Positions 44,669 through 54,883 of a stretch of DNA of 64,000 nt are shown piece after piece. The DNA lies in contig JBBCJX010000003.1 in NCBI GenBank assembly GCA_037189985.1, forward strand, positions 140,220 to 204,219, read 5' to 3'. Source of the DNA: UBA2031 sp037189985 (GTDB lineage Bacteria > Pseudomonadota > Gammaproteobacteria > Pseudomonadales > Moraxellaceae). Under the pieces are notes generated by a model that was given only the letters and a program-made list of their open reading frames with translations, was not told where the DNA came from and did no database searches. The number at the start of each line of letters is the position of its first letter. The stretch's first letter is position 1. The position numbers and the translations under genes were made by a program.

Positions 44669-47494
44669 TCAGGCTGCCGCCACCAACCTGACGGCATGGG
44701 CCACCAGACGCAATGCCTCCAGTGCCTTTGCACCTTCTTCCATGCGCTTTTCAAGTTCACGAATCTCTGCAGGTCGCACAGCGGGGTTTACTTCAGCCAA
44801 TGCTTTGAGGCGATCAATTTCCTGACGGTTTTTCTCATTCCAGCGGGTAAGCGCTGCCTTGCGTAGCGCAGGCAGTCCGGCCTCTGCCGTTTTCTGGGCC
44901 TTGGCCATGAGAGTCTCCAGAGACTCCTGCTGCGACTTGACCAGTTGTCTTGCCACAGAACGATCCAGATGCTGCAACTGTTTTACCAGCACTTCATGAG
45001 ACACGCGCGCAGACAGGTCACGCCCCTCCTGATCCAGCAGTACACGCTGTACCAGTGAGGGCAGGGCAGACTCCACGTTCAGCCCCTTGGGCGCAACGGT
45101 TTCCAGGCGGAAGAACAATTCCAGCAACAACGTACCTGGCTTGATGCCCTTGTTGCGTATGAGCGCCACGTTGGCATTGCCAAACTCCTGCGTCAGGAAA
45201 AGATCCAGCAAACCCTGCGGCATGGGATGCTCCCAGCTCAGGAATTGCACATCCTCACGTGCCAGCGTGTAATCACGGGAAAACGACACTGTCATGCCCT
45301 CCGGGTCCAGTCCCGGGAAGCCGTCCAGCAACTGGTGGTCGCCGGGGCGCAGGATGTGCAGATGAGTTTCCACCTGCTCCTCCTGATCGACACCGAAAGC
45401 AGACCAGGCGCGCTCCATGAAATCAGCCAGTGCCGGATCAGCATCCTGAGCATCAATGGCTGCAATCATTTCACGGGCAACATCCTTGCGGCAGGAGTTC
45501 AACTCGATCAAGCGATCACGCCCGGACTCCAGCTCGGCCAACAACTCGCCACGACGTGTTCTGGCCACACCTAACAGTTGTTCGAATACATCACCGCCTT
45601 CACGCAAGGCCGCCGGCAATTGCTGACGCAACTCCTCCAGAATGGTGCGTGCTGCCGGACTGATGTTCTCGAAGGCATCCAGCCCCTCGTGGTACCAACG
45701 GAACAGCCTTTCTTGCGCCGTTTTTGCGAAATAGGGCACATGCAGCTTGATGGTTTCTGTCTGGCCAATACGGTCCAGACGGCCGATACGCTGTTCAAGC
45801 AGTTCGGGATCAGGAGGCAGGTCAAAAAGCACGAGGTTATGCGCAAACTGGAAGTTGCGTCCTTCGGAACCGATTTCCGAGCAGAGCAGTATCTGTGCGC
45901 CATATTCGCCATCCGCAAAATAGGCGGCAGCACGGTCGCGCTCCAGCAGGCTCATGCCCTCATGGAAAACCGAAGTCCGAATGCCTTCCTTGAGGCGCAG
46001 ATACTCTTCCAGAGCCAGAGCAACCGGGCTGGAGCGGCAGATCAGCAGGATTTTTTCGCGCTTCAACTGCTTCAACAGGCCCAGCAACCACGCTACACGA
46101 GCATCCTGCTCACACCAGTCTTCATCCGTTGTATGCATTTCCGGATAAAGAGCCTGTGCCAGTGTAGAAGGAGGAACATCGCTTGCCGCCGGCAAGGGCT
46201 GTGGCAAACACTGGCGCTCGGGGAATCCGCCAATGGCCTCGCGAGTATTACGGAACAGGACTCGCCCCACGCCGTGACGATCCAGCAGGGCATCCAGCGC
46301 AGTTTGACGGCCGCCGGCAGAATCCAATCCTGCACAAAGTTCAGCGGGAAGCTTCTCTGTCAATGTTGTGCGTGTCGCATTAGATAATTCATTACCCCCC
46401 AGCAACTCTTCGGCAGCGGCAGCAATGCTGGAAAATGCCTTCTCTTCTTCCAGAAAGACGGCAAGATCATGGTAACGGGCAGGGTCCAGAAGGCGCAGGC
46501 GGGCAAAGTGACTGGCTACTCCCAGATGCTCAGGGGTTGCCGTCAGCAACAGGATGCCCGGTATTTTTTCAGCCAGTCGGGCAACAAGCTCGTAGGCTTC
46601 GCTGGGTTCTTCAGGAGTCCATTCCAGATGATGGGCCTCATCGACAACCAGCAGGTCCCAGCCAGCCGCTTCAGCCGCATCGGCCAGATCAGGATGATCC
46701 ACCAGCAGCTCCTGTGACATCAGAACGACCTGTTCGGTTTCAAACGGGTTCTGGTTTTCATCGCTCTCCCGCAATGCAGCCGTTCTTTCCAGATCAAACA
46801 GGGCAACATTGAGATTGAAGCGGCGCCGCATTTCCACCAGCCACTGGTACTGAAGGTTTTCCGGCACCAAAATGAGAACGCGGCTGGAGCAGCCGGTCTG
46901 CAACTGCTGGTGAATGATCAGGCCAGCTTCGATGGTTTTCCCAAGACCGACTTCGTCCCCCAGCAACACGCGAGGCTGTGGTCGCTGTCCGACCTCATGG
47001 GCGATGTAAAACTGGTGTGGCACTTTTCCCAGGCGCGGGCCAACCAGGCCACGTACCGGGGATTGCGTCAGCTTTTCCTGCTGCAGCAAGGCCTGTACAC
47101 GCAGATTGAACAATTCGTTGCTGTCTAGCTGTGAGGCCAGCATACGCTCCTGCGGACGCGAGAGGTGGATGTCGGCTGCCAGTCGTGTCTCGTTAAGCTC
47201 GCTGGCTTCACCATCGGCATTTTCCACGCTGTAGCGCAGCAGGCCGCGCAGCTCTTCAACCCCCGTCACTTTCCAGCTGTTGCCGCCCACATCATGAACC
47301 GTGTCACCTGCCACGAAACGGATACGGGAGAGTGGGGCGTTGTTGCGGGCATAAACACGCGTTTCCTCGCTCTTGGGAAACAGAACCGTCAGGGAACGGC
47401 CATCAATCTCCACCATCACGCCAAGACCCAGCTCGGTTTCGGTATCGGAAATCCAGCGTTGGCCAACAGCAGGAGCAAACAAAGCGGCACTCAT
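44669..47494 (-). CDS. rapA: RNA polymerase-associated SWI/SNF ATPase RapA
   Basis: A 941-aa protein that recycles stalled RNA polymerase. It has N-terminal Tudor-like domains (from VGQRWISDTETELGLG), Swi2/Snf2 helicase motifs (GDEVGLGKTIEAGLI, VVDEAHHLEW, LLLTATPEHLG), the second helicase domain with LCSEIGSEGRNFQFA and LEQRIGRLDRIGQ, and the RapA C-terminal region. Length and order match the family. It lies 24 bases downstream of the rluA-like gene, the same neighbour as in E. coli. Confidence 0.95.
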   Translation of the reverse strand: MSAALFAPAVGQRWISDTETELGLGVMVEIDGRSLTVLFPKSEETRVYARNNAPLSRIRFVAGDTVHDVGGNSWKVTGVEELRGLLRYSVENADGEASELNETRLAADIHLSRPQERMLASQLDSNELFNLRVQALLQQEKLTQSPVRGLVGPRLGKVPHQFYIAHEVGQRPQPRVLLGDEVGLGKTIEAGLIIHQQLQTGCSSRVLILVPENLQYQWLVEMRRRFNLNVALFDLERTAALRESDENQNPFETEQVVLMSQELLVDHPDLADAAEAAGWDLLVVDEAHHLEWTPEEPSEAYELVARLAEKIPGILLLTATPEHLGVASHFARLRLLDPARYHDLAVFLEEEKAFSSIAAAAEELLGGNELSNATRTTLTEKLPAELCAGLDSAGGRQTALDALLDRHGVGRVLFRNTREAIGGFPERQCLPQPLPAASDVPPSTLAQALYPEMHTTDEDWCEQDARVAWLLGLLKQLKREKILLICRSSPVALALEEYLRLKEGIRTSVFHEGMSLLERDRAAAYFADGEYGAQILLCSEIGSEGRNFQFAHNLVLFDLPPDPELLEQRIGRLDRIGQTETIKLHVPYFAKTAQERLFRWYHEGLDAFENISPAARTILEELRQQLPAALREGGDVFEQLLGVARTRRGELLAELESGRDRLIELNSCRKDVAREMIAAIDAQDADPALADFMERAWSAFGVDQEEQVETHLHILRPGDHQLLDGFPGLDPEGMTVSFSRDYTLAREDVQFLSWEHPMPQGLLDLFLTQEFGNANVALIRNKGIKPGTLLLELFFRLETVAPKGLNVESALPSLVQRVLLDQEGRDLSARVSHEVLVKQLQHLDRSVARQLVKSQQESLETLMAKAQKTAEAGLPALRKAALTRWNEKNRQEIDRLKALAEVNPAVRPAEIRELEKRMEEGAKALEALRLVAHAVRLVAAA

Positions 47495-47518
47495 TGCGTT
47501 ACATCTCTCGGAATCATT

Positions 47519-48268
47519 TCAGAAAGGCGCAGGCTTGCTGAACAACAAGCGTCCGCCATGAACAGGATGGGTGAAGCCCAAAGACGCGGCATGCAGACAA
47601 AGCCTGCTGCCGGGCGGGCAGGATTCGGGTGGCGCATACAGGGTGTCACCGAGAAGAGGGTGCCCCAGCGCCTGCATGTGCACACGCAACTGATGAGTAC
47701 GTCCGGTATGGGGTATCAGCAAGACACGAGTATGGTCAGGCTGGCGTGCAACGACCCTCCACCCCGTCAATGCTGATTGTCCTTCCTGAACATCCACTAC
47801 ATGACGCGGCTTGGTCGGTGGGTCGTAACGCAAGGGCAATTCAATGCGGCCGGCTTCGTCTGGAATCACGCCAATTGCCAGTGCGACATAGTGCTTCCCG
47901 ACTTCGCGATCATGAAACTGCCGGGACAGTTCGCGATGGGCCTCTGCGTTCCGGGCCACAACGAGAAGACCCGAAGTATCGTGATCCAGGCGATGCACTA
48001 TGCGTGCATCCGGGTACTCCGGTACGAGACGAGCAATCAGGCAGTCCTGCTTGTCCTCACCACGACCCGGCACGCTGAGCAGGCCAGCCGGCTTGTGCAC
48101 CACCAGCAGCGCAGCGTCGGCATAGAGCACTTCAGGTGCCTTGTCGACGGGTAGCGGGAAGCAGGGCAGAGCGGGCATGGCAAGCATCAGGCGGGCATCG
48201 GCCGCGGATTGTAATGCAGCCAGCCGGTGAGGGCAGCATTTTGCGGATACTTCTGTGCCTGACCTCAT
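47519..48268 (-). CDS. rluA: RluA-family pseudouridine synthase
   Basis: A protein of up to 249 aa that would isomerise uridine in 23S rRNA and some tRNAs. The catalytic motif is HRLDHDTSGLLVVA with the conserved Asp; VVHKPAGLLSVPGRG and GRTHQLRVHMQALGHPLLGD are further family marks. The adjacency to rapA supports RluA over other family members. No good ribosome-binding site precedes the ATG at 48268, and a start at 48187 would give 222 aa, nearer the usual length. Confidence 0.9.
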   Translation of the reverse strand: MRSGTEVSAKCCPHRLAALQSAADARLMLAMPALPCFPLPVDKAPEVLYADAALLVVHKPAGLLSVPGRGEDKQDCLIARLVPEYPDARIVHRLDHDTSGLLVVARNAEAHRELSRQFHDREVGKHYVALAIGVIPDEAGRIELPLRYDPPTKPRHVVDVQEGQSALTGWRVVARQPDHTRVLLIPHTGRTHQLRVHMQALGHPLLGDTLYAPPESCPPGSRLCLHAASLGFTHPVHGGRLLFSKPAPF

Positions 48269-48315
48269 GGAGGAAGGAAGCAGGGCTCTCTATACTCCGC
48301 CTCGCAGGAGCCACC

Positions 48316-49536
48316 ATGCCTTCCGAGTCCGCCCCCTATCCCCGCCGCATCTATCCTTTGCTGCTGACCGCCATTGCCACCATGGCCATGGGGCAAACCC
48401 TGGTTTTTGCCTTGCTGCCGCTGATCGGTCGCGCCGTTGGCCTGCGGGAATTGCAAATAGGGATCATCATCACCGCCTCATCAGCGGTTTATGCCGTCGC
48501 CACACGCATCTGGGGGAGACGCAGCGACCAACTCGGGCGCCGACGGGTCATCCTGATCGGGCTGGCAGGCTATACAGCCGGCACCCTTGTCTTCACCAGC
48601 CTGTTCTGGCTGGGTTTTGAGCACCTGTTACGCGGCCTTCTGCTCTGGCTGGCACTCATCACTGCACGTTGCCTGCAATCCACCGTGATGGCGGGCACCA
48701 TGCCGGCCGCCAATGCCTATGTCAGCGACATCACCGCGCCAGCAACACGCACCAGTGGCCTGGCAAAACTGGGGGCCGCCAACAGTACGGGCACCATCAT
48801 CGGCCCGGCTGTGGGTGGCCTGCTGGCCGGCATCAGCCTTTTGGCGCCATTATATTTTGCAGCCTTGATGACATTCATCAGCCTGCTGCTGATCTGGTTC
48901 TTCCTGCCAGAATCCCCACACTCGGCTCAGCGCCACTTGCAAGAACCCGCCACTGCTCTCAACTACAACGATGCTCGCTACAGGCATTTCCTGCTGATTG
49001 CTTCCGTCATGTTCATTGCCTTCTCTGTCGTACAGCAGACACTGGGGTTCTATTTTCAGGATGCGTTGCAGCTTTCCAGTCAGGAAGCCGCCACCAAAGT
49101 CGGCTTTGCACTGATGATATCGGCCGGACTGGCACTGCTTGCCCAAGGGCTGATGGTCCAGCACTTGCGCTGGCCGGCATGGCGACTGATACAAGCAGGG
49201 CTACTGGCACTGACCGCAGGATCGCTGCTGCTGACAATAGGCGGACATGTTGCCCTGCTTTTTGCCGGCGTGGGCTGTTGCGGCCTTGGTGTGGGACTTT
49301 GTTATCCCGGATGCGTCGGTGCGGCCTCGATGACGGTCAGCAACAACGAACAAGGCAGTCTGGCAGGGTTGACCACTGCTTTGCCAGCGCTTGGCTCCAT
49401 TGTGGGGCCAGTACTGGGGACCGGGCTTTATGAGCTCTCTCCCCACTGGGCTTATGCTGGCAATCTGGTACTGCTCCTGCCCATCCTCATTTATGCATGG
49501 CGGCAATCACAGAAAGCGGATGCCATCAGTGCATGA
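48316..49536 (+). CDS. MFS transporter, drug:H+ antiporter-like
   Basis: A 406-aa protein with about 12 membrane spans. RIWGRRSDQLGRRRVILIG is the conserved loop 2-3 motif and GPAVGGLLAGISLLAP matches motif C of the drug-efflux antiporters, so export of a small compound is likely. The ATG at 48316 has AGGAG six bases upstream; the longer frame upstream overlaps the divergent rluA and is not coding. A strong terminator follows at once. Confidence 0.88.
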   Translation: MPSESAPYPRRIYPLLLTAIATMAMGQTLVFALLPLIGRAVGLRELQIGIIITASSAVYAVATRIWGRRSDQLGRRRVILIGLAGYTAGTLVFTSLFWLGFEHLLRGLLLWLALITARCLQSTVMAGTMPAANAYVSDITAPATRTSGLAKLGAANSTGTIIGPAVGGLLAGISLLAPLYFAALMTFISLLLIWFFLPESPHSAQRHLQEPATALNYNDARYRHFLLIASVMFIAFSVVQQTLGFYFQDALQLSSQEAATKVGFALMISAGLALLAQGLMVQHLRWPAWRLIQAGLLALTAGSLLLTIGGHVALLFAGVGCCGLGVGLCYPGCVGAASMTVSNNEQGSLAGLTTALPALGSIVGPVLGTGLYELSPHWAYAGNLVLLLPILIYAWRQSQKADAISA

Positions 49537-49567
49537 AAAAAGGGGACATAAAGTCCCCTTTTTTCAT
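49533..49567. terminator. Bidirectional intrinsic terminator
   Basis: ATGAAAAAAGGGGAC and GTCCCCTTTTTTCAT form a perfect 15-base stem with a five-base loop. It overlaps the stop of the MFS gene and lies 13 bases past the end of the convergent MpaB-family gene, serving both. Confidence 0.92.
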
Positions 49568-49579
49568 CACCTTCCATCA

Positions 49580-50866
49580 CTACCTGGCGTAGGACTTTGC
49601 ATCGGTCTTGTATTCTGGAGCAGGCTCCGTCTCCAGCTGGCGGCGAATCGCTTTCTCGGCAAAGCGGTCTATCACCTCATGCGCCTTGGGCAGTTTATCA
49701 AGCAGGTACAGCGCCGAGATGTTCATGCCTACCGGCAGGAAAACACCCGCAAAACTCAATGACTCTGCAAGCCCGACCTTGACTCCCATTTCAGTGGAGG
49801 TCTTCTCGCCAACCACCTGCCGGTACATGAACTTGTTGGCACTGACATCAAGATAGTGCAGGGCACGATCCAGAATTCCCCGGCCGGGCCGGCGATACGC
49901 CGACAGGGTAGCTTCGTTCAGGGCTATTCCGCGAGGATCAAACTTGTGGCGCAAGGTAGCCTGGCACATTTCCCAGGTTTCCACGATTTTCTCAGGATCA
50001 GCACTCAGGAACTCATCGTGCATGCCAAGGAGATAGGCAATGTAACGGCCAAGCTCGACAATATCCCTCTCACGCTCGGTGAAAGGACGACCTTTCTTGA
50101 TGGCATTCTTTGCAAGGGCATAACTGAAGGGCAGGGCAGCGCCCATCTGGTCAACCTGGGGAATGGGAACGCCATATACCGAGTAATCCCAGACATCCCT
50201 CTTGCGTAACAGGTTGCCACGCACCATGGCATGCATCAGCCGCACCAACAGCACGGAGCGGTAGGCATCGCCGCCACGCTTGAGTGCACCGGGCAGGATG
50301 GCCAGCTTGAACGTGCTCGCCGTTTCCGCCATGCGCCGGCCCGCGTTGTTGCTGGTAAGCGTACCCGTAATGATCATAGGCAGCCCCTGATAACCATTGA
50401 CATAGGTATTCATGAAACTCACCCGCATGGTGAGATCACCTGCAACGGCAATGGGCAAGCGCATGAGCCGTGCTGCACGCTCTACACGATTGATATCCAA
50501 CCACTCCGGCACCTCATCCACCGCCTGGATCAGCGCCAGCAACTCCGGTGGAGCATCCTTGACGGCTGACACACCGTGATCAATAGCTGTATCCAGCATT
50601 TCCCGCAGTTTCTTGAAGCCGAGTTCCGGCATGAGCGCTACATAAGCATCGGCAAGCGGATCACCCATCAATGTAAGCTGCCTGAAAAATTCCACTTTTT
50701 CAGGATTGGCAAGATGGGCCTGGATACGCTTGTTCTTCCTGAGAATGCTGTTGCTCCCAAGCTCCCGGCGAAAACGTTCCGGAGTGATGTCCAAATCCAG
50801 TCCGCCATAAACCCGTGGTGCTACACGCTTCTGCAGTTCAGTAATGTTTCGCTCGCTGTACGCCAT
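49580..50866 (-). CDS. MpaB/latex-clearing-like oxygenase family protein (DUF2236)
   Basis: A 428-aa protein. RSVLLVRLMHAMVRGNLLRK and WDYSVYGVPIPQVDQMGAAL fit the conserved His/Arg-containing core of the MpaB/Lcp family, whose characterised members are heme b oxygenases cleaving rubber or oxidising secondary metabolites. The substrate here is unknown. No signal peptide is visible. It lies 42 bases downstream of a TetR-type regulator on the same strand, which probably controls it. Confidence 0.8.
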   Translation of the reverse strand: MAYSERNITELQKRVAPRVYGGLDLDITPERFRRELGSNSILRKNKRIQAHLANPEKVEFFRQLTLMGDPLADAYVALMPELGFKKLREMLDTAIDHGVSAVKDAPPELLALIQAVDEVPEWLDINRVERAARLMRLPIAVAGDLTMRVSFMNTYVNGYQGLPMIITGTLTSNNAGRRMAETASTFKLAILPGALKRGGDAYRSVLLVRLMHAMVRGNLLRKRDVWDYSVYGVPIPQVDQMGAALPFSYALAKNAIKKGRPFTERERDIVELGRYIAYLLGMHDEFLSADPEKIVETWEMCQATLRHKFDPRGIALNEATLSAYRRPGRGILDRALHYLDVSANKFMYRQVVGEKTSTEMGVKVGLAESLSFAGVFLPVGMNISALYLLDKLPKAHEVIDRFAEKAIRRQLETEPAPEYKTDAKSYAR

Positions 50867-50908
50867 GGCAATTCCTCCGGAAAAAAGCCAAACAGTTTCA
50901 GAAGGGCA

Positions 50909-51607
50909 TTACAGCCCGTGACGCCGTAATGCGGCATCAATCTCTTCAATGGTGAAATCAATTTGCAGGTAGCCCAGCACCGAGCGCATCAACTCGCGCA
51001 GGAAAACGGGTTCGTCAATGGCACCATCACTTACCTCGAGATGACCCGCTTCAAGACGGGCAGAGAGCATGGCAACGGCTTGTCGCAAGACAAAATCCAT
51101 TGCCAGTTCAGGCTGGGGATGATGAATTTCGCTGGCACGCTCCATGAAATGCTTTTTCAGGGCCGTCAACACGCCAGCACGCAGCTCAACAAGGGCCTGC
51201 GCGTAATAGTCGTCAGTCAATGCTCGCGCATAACTGGACTGCAGCAGATGCTGGTTGGCCCGCGAGAAGCGGATTACCAGGCTGGTAACGTCCGCCATGC
51301 GCATGACATAAGTCGCTTGTGATGCCGTCCTGGCTGGTACGCTTTCCAGCATCCGCAGGGCATCACCAATGAACTGCCTATACGCCTCACGAAGCAGGCC
51401 ATCCTTGTCGCCGAATCGGCGGTAGATGGATGCCGGAGCAACTCCAGCCTCAGCCGCAATATCTGCGACCGTGATGGCATCGAAGCCCCTTTCGTGAAAC
51501 AGCCGTAATGCGGCATCCAGCAAGACTTTCTCAGTACGGCGGCTGCGGTCCTGGCGGGACTGTGGGCGCAACAGGGAGATAGAGGGCTCAGTCATGATGC
51601 CAGCCAA
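50909..51607 (-). CDS. TetR-family transcriptional regulator
   Basis: A 232-aa regulator (228 aa from the internal ATG at 51595). The N-terminal helix-turn-helix is FDAITVADIAAEAGVAPASIYRRFGDKDGLLREAY. The C-terminal ligand-binding half is helical and not informative about the inducer. It is divergent from the DODA-type gene and leads the MpaB-family gene. A perfect inverted repeat lies just upstream at 51628-51645. Confidence 0.9.
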   Translation of the reverse strand: MAGIMTEPSISLLRPQSRQDRSRRTEKVLLDAALRLFHERGFDAITVADIAAEAGVAPASIYRRFGDKDGLLREAYRQFIGDALRMLESVPARTASQATYVMRMADVTSLVIRFSRANQHLLQSSYARALTDDYYAQALVELRAGVLTALKKHFMERASEIHHPQPELAMDFVLRQAVAMLSARLEAGHLEVSDGAIDEPVFLRELMRSVLGYLQIDFTIEEIDAALRRHGL

Positions 51608-51627
51608 TCATAATGATGATGGATTAT

Positions 51628-51645
51628 TGTAAATAGGAATTTACA
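51628..51645. promoter_or_regulatory. Probable TetR operator
   Basis: TGTAAAT-AGGA-ATTTACA is a perfect inverted repeat with seven-base arms, 20 bases upstream of the tetR-type gene in the divergent gap. The layout is typical of a self-regulating TetR protein. It could also control the dioxygenase gene at 51773. Confidence 0.6.
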
Positions 51646-51772
51646 TTTACACAATGCCTAGCAAGAAAGCATCAAGACTGTTCCAGTTACAGCAACAGTC
51701 GTTTGCTGGACTAATGGTTTATCCCGAATCGGCCAGGGTACATGCTGCGAACATAAATCACGGAGGTGCCCC

Positions 51773-52552
51773 ATGCTACCGACAGTCTTTATTTCCCACG
51801 GCTCACCCATGCTGGCCATTGAGCCGGGCGTCTATGGCGAAGCCTGGAAAAGGATCGCAGCAAGCATTCCCAGACCCGACGCCATTCTCATGGTGTCGGC
51901 CCACTGGAACACGCGCCAGCCCGTGGTGAGCGCGGCAAACAATCCGGCGACCATCCATGATTTCGGCGGCTTTCCGGCCGAGCTCTACCAAATTCAATAT
52001 CCGGCACCGGGAGCACCCAAACTGGCGGAGCGTACTGCTGGCTTACTGGAGGCGGCAGGATTTCCTGTCGGGATTGCCCCTGATCGGGGCCTTGATCATG
52101 GCGCCTGGGTTCCCTTACAGCAGATGCATCCCAACGCAGACATTCCCGTGACCCAGCTTTCCGTGCAACCGGCCATGGATGCCGAATGGCATTTGAAGAT
52201 GGGCGAGACACTACGGCCATTACGTGATGAGAATGTTCTGGTGATAGCGTCCGGCAGCCTGACTCACAACCTGCATGAGTTTCATTTCGATGAATTCAGC
52301 ACAGATGTGGCAGACGAGTATGTCCATGACTTCCAGCGCTGGATGCAGTCTGCGCTGAAACGTCATGACTGGGCTGCTCTTGCCGGCTGGGCCCAGCACG
52401 CACCGCAAGCCCGGCGTGCGCATCCGACACCCGAACACTTGCTGCCACTCTTTGTGGCATACGGTGCCGCAAGGGATCAGCCTGATGTCGAGATACAACT
52501 GGCCAATTATTCCGGCAGAGCGCTGGCCATGGACTGTTATGTGATGCGGTAG
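51773..52552 (+). CDS. DODA-type extradiol aromatic-ring-opening dioxygenase
   Basis: A 259-aa LigB-fold enzyme close to YgiD/4,5-DOPA dioxygenase. Likely metal-binding and catalytic residues are the His in FISHGSPML, MVSAHWNTR, IHDFGGFP and GLDHGAWVPL. It would cleave a catechol-type ring using a divalent metal. The ATG at 51773 follows GGAGGTGCCCC. It is divergent from the TetR gene and may share its operator. Confidence 0.9.
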   Translation: MLPTVFISHGSPMLAIEPGVYGEAWKRIAASIPRPDAILMVSAHWNTRQPVVSAANNPATIHDFGGFPAELYQIQYPAPGAPKLAERTAGLLEAAGFPVGIAPDRGLDHGAWVPLQQMHPNADIPVTQLSVQPAMDAEWHLKMGETLRPLRDENVLVIASGSLTHNLHEFHFDEFSTDVADEYVHDFQRWMQSALKRHDWAALAGWAQHAPQARRAHPTPEHLLPLFVAYGAARDQPDVEIQLANYSGRALAMDCYVMR

Positions 52553-52717
52553 TCTCAAAGCCTCTGATGAGGTCAAGTTAAACAGCCATGCCAAACCAGC
52601 CACTCAATTCAATTAAGTGAGCTGATTGCGGTTATTACGTATAGAAAATCAAAGTCCTTCGCCTTTAGACTCACAGGCTTTGAGCGGACCGTTTGGTCAG
52701 CCAGGGATGGGGCGACA

Positions 52718-54880
52718 GTGATAGCCGAAGATGTGCGAAACATGCCTTCTACAGGAGAGGCTGCCAATGCTCCCGCTCTGGATACTGGCCTTATCTGCTT
52801 GGTCATGCTGGCCCGCTTTCATCAGGTAGCGGTAGAGCCCTCCCAGTTAATTCACGAGTTTGGCCAGGCCGGAACAGCATTTGGTATTCAGGAAATCCTG
52901 CTAGCTGCCAAGAAGCTCAAGCTCAAGGCACGCCCCCTGCAAAGCAGGGTAGACCGGTTGGAAAAAGTGCCCCTGCCAGCCATGGCAGCAGGACTGAACG
53001 GCGACTACTTCATTATCGCAAAAGCGGAGGCTGGCAAAGTCCTGATTCAGGACCCTCGGGAACGAGCCCCTCGTATCATCCAGCAGGAGGAGCTAACGTC
53101 CCGCTGGAATGGTCAGCTCCTGCTGATTGCTTCCCGTGCATCCGTGCTGGGAGATATGGCCCAGTTCGATTTCACGTGGTTCATTCCTGCCTTGGTGAAA
53201 TACCGGCTCCTGTTGCGGGATGTCTTTGTGGTGTCCTTCTTCATTCAGCTACTGGCGCTAATATCACCTCTGTTCTTTCAGGTCACCATAGACAAAGTGT
53301 TGGGACATCGCAGCTATTCCACACTGGATGTACTTTGCTTCGGCCTACTGGTGGTATCTGTATTCGAGGTACTGCTAAGTGGCCTACGCACCTATGTGTT
53401 TTCTCACACAACCAATCGTATAGATGTAGAGCTAGGCTCCCGTCTCTTCCGCCATCTACTGGCTTTGCCGTTGCCATACTTCGGTGCACGCAGGGTTGGG
53501 GACTCCGTTGCTCGTGTCCGTGAACTGGAAAATATCCGGAACTTCCTAACCAGCTCGGCAGTGACGGTTGTTCTGGATATATTTTTCGCGACTATTTTCA
53601 TTGCCGTAATGTTTTTTTACAGTTTTTGGCTCACGGTAGTCGTACTGCTATCGCTCCCTTGCTATGTGCTGCTTTCAATATGGGCTACGCCAGTCATCCG
53701 CTCCCGTCTGGATGAGAAATTCATGCGCGGCGCAGAAAATCAAGCCTTTCTGGTGGAGTCTGTCAGTGGCATAGAAACAGTGAAGTCGCTAGCGGTTGAA
53801 CCGCAAATGCAGCGGCACTGGGACAATCAGCTGGCAGCTTATGTCTCAGCCAGCTTTCGTGCTGGTCAGATATCCAATATCGCCGGCCAAATCGCACAGT
53901 TCATCAATAAGCTGGTCACAGTGCTTACCCTCTGGTTCGGTGCCCATGCCGTGATGAAGGGACAGCTCACGGTGGGTCAGTTCGTAGCCTTCAACATGCT
54001 GGCCCAGCGTGTATCAGCTCCGGTTCTGAGGCTCACCCAGCTCTGGCAAGACTTCCAACAAGCAGGTATTTCTGTGAAACGCCTGGCAGACATCCTTAAC
54101 ACCCGTACCGAAATAGCAGGTACCAGTCGTTCAGCCCTACCACCGGCACAAGGCCATATCAGCTTTGATCAGGTGGTATTCCGCTATCGACCAGACGGGC
54201 CGGAAACCCTGCGTGGTATCAGCTTTGATCTCAAACCCGGCGAGATTGTTGGTGTAGTAGGACGTTCAGGCTCTGGCAAAAGCACTATCGCCAGATTGAT
54301 ACAACGGCTTTACGTACCAGAGCGAGGCCGCCTCTTGGTGGATGGTGTGGATCTATCCCTGGTTGATCCTGCTTGGCTACGCCGCCAGATTGGGGTAGTG
54401 CTGCAAGAAAATCGTCTCTTCAACCGCAGCATTCGTGACAACATTGCCTTGGGTGACCCCGGCCTGCCTATGGAGCGCATTATTGCTGCTGCGAAGTTGG
54501 CGGGCGCCCATGAATTCATTCTGGAACTGCCCGAAGCCTACGACACAATTGTGGGAGAGCAAGGTGCTTCTCTTTCAGGTGGGCAACGACAGCGTATCGC
54601 TATTGCTCGAGCCTTGGTCACCAATCCTAGAATCCTGATTTTTGATGAGGCCACCAGTGCACTGGACTACGAGTCCGAACGCATCATCCAGCAGAACATG
54701 CAGGCTATTTGCCAAGGTCGCACTGTTCTCGTCATAGCCCACCGCCTTACGGCATTGCGTAATGCCAGCCGTATCTTTGTCATCGACAAAGGGCAACTGG
54801 TGGAGCAGGGCAGCCAGCAGGAATTGCTGGCCCGAGAGAATGGTCTCTATCGGCATCTTTTTGCCCAGCAGCAGGGCTAG
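52718..54880 (+). CDS. Type I secretion ABC transporter, HlyB/LapB type
   Basis: A 720-aa inner-membrane exporter. The N-terminal 130 residues form a C39-like domain in which the catalytic Cys position reads Thr (LDTGLICLVML), so it cannot cleave leaders and instead probably binds unfolded RTX substrate. A six-span membrane domain follows, then the ATPase: Walker A GRSGSGKST (Lys521), signature LSGGQRQRIAIARAL and Walker B ILIFDEATSALD. The start is a GTG behind GGGATGGGG. The HlyD-type partner follows after three bases. Its substrate is most likely the RTX protein at 57228. Confidence 0.94.
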   Translation: MIAEDVRNMPSTGEAANAPALDTGLICLVMLARFHQVAVEPSQLIHEFGQAGTAFGIQEILLAAKKLKLKARPLQSRVDRLEKVPLPAMAAGLNGDYFIIAKAEAGKVLIQDPRERAPRIIQQEELTSRWNGQLLLIASRASVLGDMAQFDFTWFIPALVKYRLLLRDVFVVSFFIQLLALISPLFFQVTIDKVLGHRSYSTLDVLCFGLLVVSVFEVLLSGLRTYVFSHTTNRIDVELGSRLFRHLLALPLPYFGARRVGDSVARVRELENIRNFLTSSAVTVVLDIFFATIFIAVMFFYSFWLTVVVLLSLPCYVLLSIWATPVIRSRLDEKFMRGAENQAFLVESVSGIETVKSLAVEPQMQRHWDNQLAAYVSASFRAGQISNIAGQIAQFINKLVTVLTLWFGAHAVMKGQLTVGQFVAFNMLAQRVSAPVLRLTQLWQDFQQAGISVKRLADILNTRTEIAGTSRSALPPAQGHISFDQVVFRYRPDGPETLRGISFDLKPGEIVGVVGRSGSGKSTIARLIQRLYVPERGRLLVDGVDLSLVDPAWLRRQIGVVLQENRLFNRSIRDNIALGDPGLPMERIIAAAKLAGAHEFILELPEAYDTIVGEQGASLSGGQRQRIAIARALVTNPRILIFDEATSALDYESERIIQQNMQAICQGRTVLVIAHRLTALRNASRIFVIDKGQLVEQGSQQELLARENGLYRHLFAQQQG

Positions 54881-54883
54881 AGC

